DNA of 32,526 nucleotides from contig JABDAU010000044.1 in the NCBI GenBank assembly GCA_013289045.1, forward strand, positions 1-32,526, in the 5' to 3' direction. Source of the DNA: Bacteroidota bacterium (lineage in GTDB: Bacteria; Bacteroidota; Bacteroidia; Sphingobacteriales; Sphingobacteriaceae). The notes under the pieces are model-generated. The model was given only the letters and a program-made list of their open reading frames with translations, had not been told where the DNA came from and searched no databases. Of this stretch, positions 31,476-32,526 are shown piece after piece (position 1 is the stretch's first letter; the number at the start of each line of letters is the position of its first letter). Position numbers and translations under genes: made by a program.

Positions 31476-32139
31476 ATGTAACCGCTTCGCTATAATCCTG
31501 CTACTATCCTTCGCCCCCAAAACTTACGCGCAGCTTAAAATATCCGGCCAGGTATTAGATTCGAAAAATAACCCTGTTGAGCTCGCAACCGTAACGCTGC
31601 AAGCCCCGGAACGCATAGCCATGACCAACGATTCGGGCATATTTATAATGCATTTGCCTGCTGCTATTAAAAAAGGCGACAGGCTCCAGTTTAGAATTTC
31701 GAAGGAAGGGTATAAAGACTCCTCAAAACAAACCATCTTTTCTGATGCCCCGATAGTGTTGATATTGGGGAGTAACGCCGTTGCCGAAGTTGTGAAGCCC
31801 GCCGTTCATAGCTTTAAGCTGGATACCGGGTTATTTCAAAATAAAGCCTTTGCGGTACAGATCATAGATACGGCGGGCGCAAGAAAACTGGATAAGGACA
31901 ATTTACGAACGATCTTTTATTCGCTCTCTTCTGATAAAAGTAAGCACGTTAGCATTGAGTGCATCAAAGATGACCCGGAAGCGCTCCGTTTTGCTACATC
32001 TATACATGACACATTGATAGTAAGCGGTTACAAAAATGTAAGCGATGTTTCAGTTGTCGCATTCCCCAAACCCATCCTGGGCCAGTTCATCAACCGCGAT
32101 GCTTCAGGCGTAAAGATCACCATCGGGCATAAGCCCTGA
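31476..32139 (+). pseudogene. Carboxypeptidase-regulatory-like domain protein with a disrupted start
   Basis: From 31480 the frame encodes NRFAIILLLSFAPKTYAQ, a clear signal peptide, followed by a CarboxypepD_reg-like start (LKISGQVLDSKNNPVELATV). No ATG, GTG or TTG opens this frame. ATG at 31476 is out of frame by one base: removal of the T at 31479 would give ATG-AAC-CGC and MNRFAIILLLSF. So a single inserted T (or a sequencing error) breaks the start. An internal ATG at 31621 would give only 172 residues without signal peptide. The rest is intact to the stop. The remaining part is beta-rich and of unknown function. It follows the 671-residue gene by 15 bp. Confidence 0.6.
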
Positions 32140-32148
32140 TAATTTCCC

Positions 32149-32173
32149 CTCCTTATACAGAGGAGTTGCTTTT
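32149..32173 (+). terminator. Short hairpin with T-rich tail after the carboxypeptidase-regulatory-like gene
   Basis: CTCCT (32149-32153) pairs with AGGAG (32161-32165) around a 7-nt loop, followed by TTGCTTTT. The stem is short, so confidence is modest. Confidence 0.4.
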
Positions 32174-32383
32174 AATGGCATTTAATGTTGTTATGCAAAT
32201 TAAAATGCTCATAATTAACCTATTGCAAAGTTTCTTTTAACCTATCGTATACAAACGCATCATTTGGGGAAATTTTTTCGTAAAACAATTGATTAACAGC
32301 CGGTTGATTTCTTAAAAAGAAACTCAGTTAGCTACAATTCATCTATAGTTAATTTATTGTTTGAATTTTTATGATCCGTTAAA

Positions 32384-32526
32384 TTGAATACTAACCGTTC
32401 CCCCGCTGTTTTTAGTCTTAAAAATCTATTTAAACCTAATCCGCATCAAACAAAAAAACGGCTTTTTTTGTCCCGGATTACGTTGTTTACTGCGCTGTTG
32501 GTATTTGGTTTTTTGTTGATGGCCAA
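32384..32526 (+). CDS. Possible start of a membrane or secreted protein, cut by window edge
   Basis: A frame opened by TTG at 32384 runs to the end of the window (47 residues). It ends in KKRLFLSRITLFTALLVFGF, followed by LLMA, the pattern of a signal peptide or membrane anchor, which suggests a real gene. The first 25 residues (NTNRSPAVFSLKNLFKPNPH) are less convincing and no ATG is available, so the true start is uncertain. The family cannot be told from this fragment. Confidence 0.4.
   Translation, partial: MNTNRSPAVFSLKNLFKPNPHQTKKRLFLSRITLFTALLVFGFLLMA

Overview
The window looks like chromosomal DNA from a Bacteroidota bacterium, most likely Sphingobacteriaceae (Mucilaginibacter/Pedobacter-like). 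Clues are moderate GC, near absence of Shine-Dalgarno sequences, several promoters of the Bacteroidota type (TTTG, about 19 nt, TAnnTTTG), and typical families: AHSA1-type SRPBCC with ArsR, DUF3500 with HupE/UreJ_2, DUF1080, a multi-REC hybrid kinase and secreted glycan-active enzymes. This assignment is by recognition, not by database search.

Layout. 1-3124 (+): end of a YdeI-like gene, a DUF1801 protein, a PAS/HisKA protein without an ATPase domain, a membrane protein, and an SRPBCC-ArsR pair with twin palindromic operators. 3216-3540: a MITE-like element with perfect 32-bp terminal inverted repeats. 3586-9317 (all -): thioredoxin-like protein, hybrid histidine kinase, response regulator, MscS channel and a one-TM protein. 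9524-11614 (+): a MarR-GNAT fusion and an LLM-class flavin oxidoreductase. 11678-15174 (-): a tailspike-like beta-helix protein and a GT-C type glycosyltransferase. 15167-15503: a tandem 168/169-bp duplication. 15628-19338 (+): a clan-A-like glycoside hydrolase, L-rhamnose mutarotase and a two-domain glycan-binding protein, a small rhamnose-glycan locus. 19537-20413 (+): two small hypotheticals. 20649-23426 (-): a DUF3500 lipoprotein and HupE/UreJ_2 membrane protein operon.

23644-25430 is an AT-richer island: small ORFs and an AlbA_2 (Schlafen-type) protein punctuated by a 39-nt degenerate repeat, lying upstream of a tRNA-Pro(GGG) gene at 25831-25904. No recombinase is visible. Beyond it are a small hypothetical (-), a secreted DUF1080 hydrolase with a hairpin-rich upstream region, a TetR regulator with an MFS exporter sharing a near-identical 27-bp operator, a 42-bp perfect palindrome, a large secreted protein of unknown function, a secreted carboxypeptidase-regulatory-like protein whose start appears broken by one extra T, and the start of a further gene at the edge.

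The most useful leads are the repeat-punctuated AlbA_2 island, the MITE-like element, the predicted operators (ArsR, MarR, TetR), and the tailspike-like beta-helix protein without a signal peptide. Many promoters and operators were placed by eye and are predictions only.
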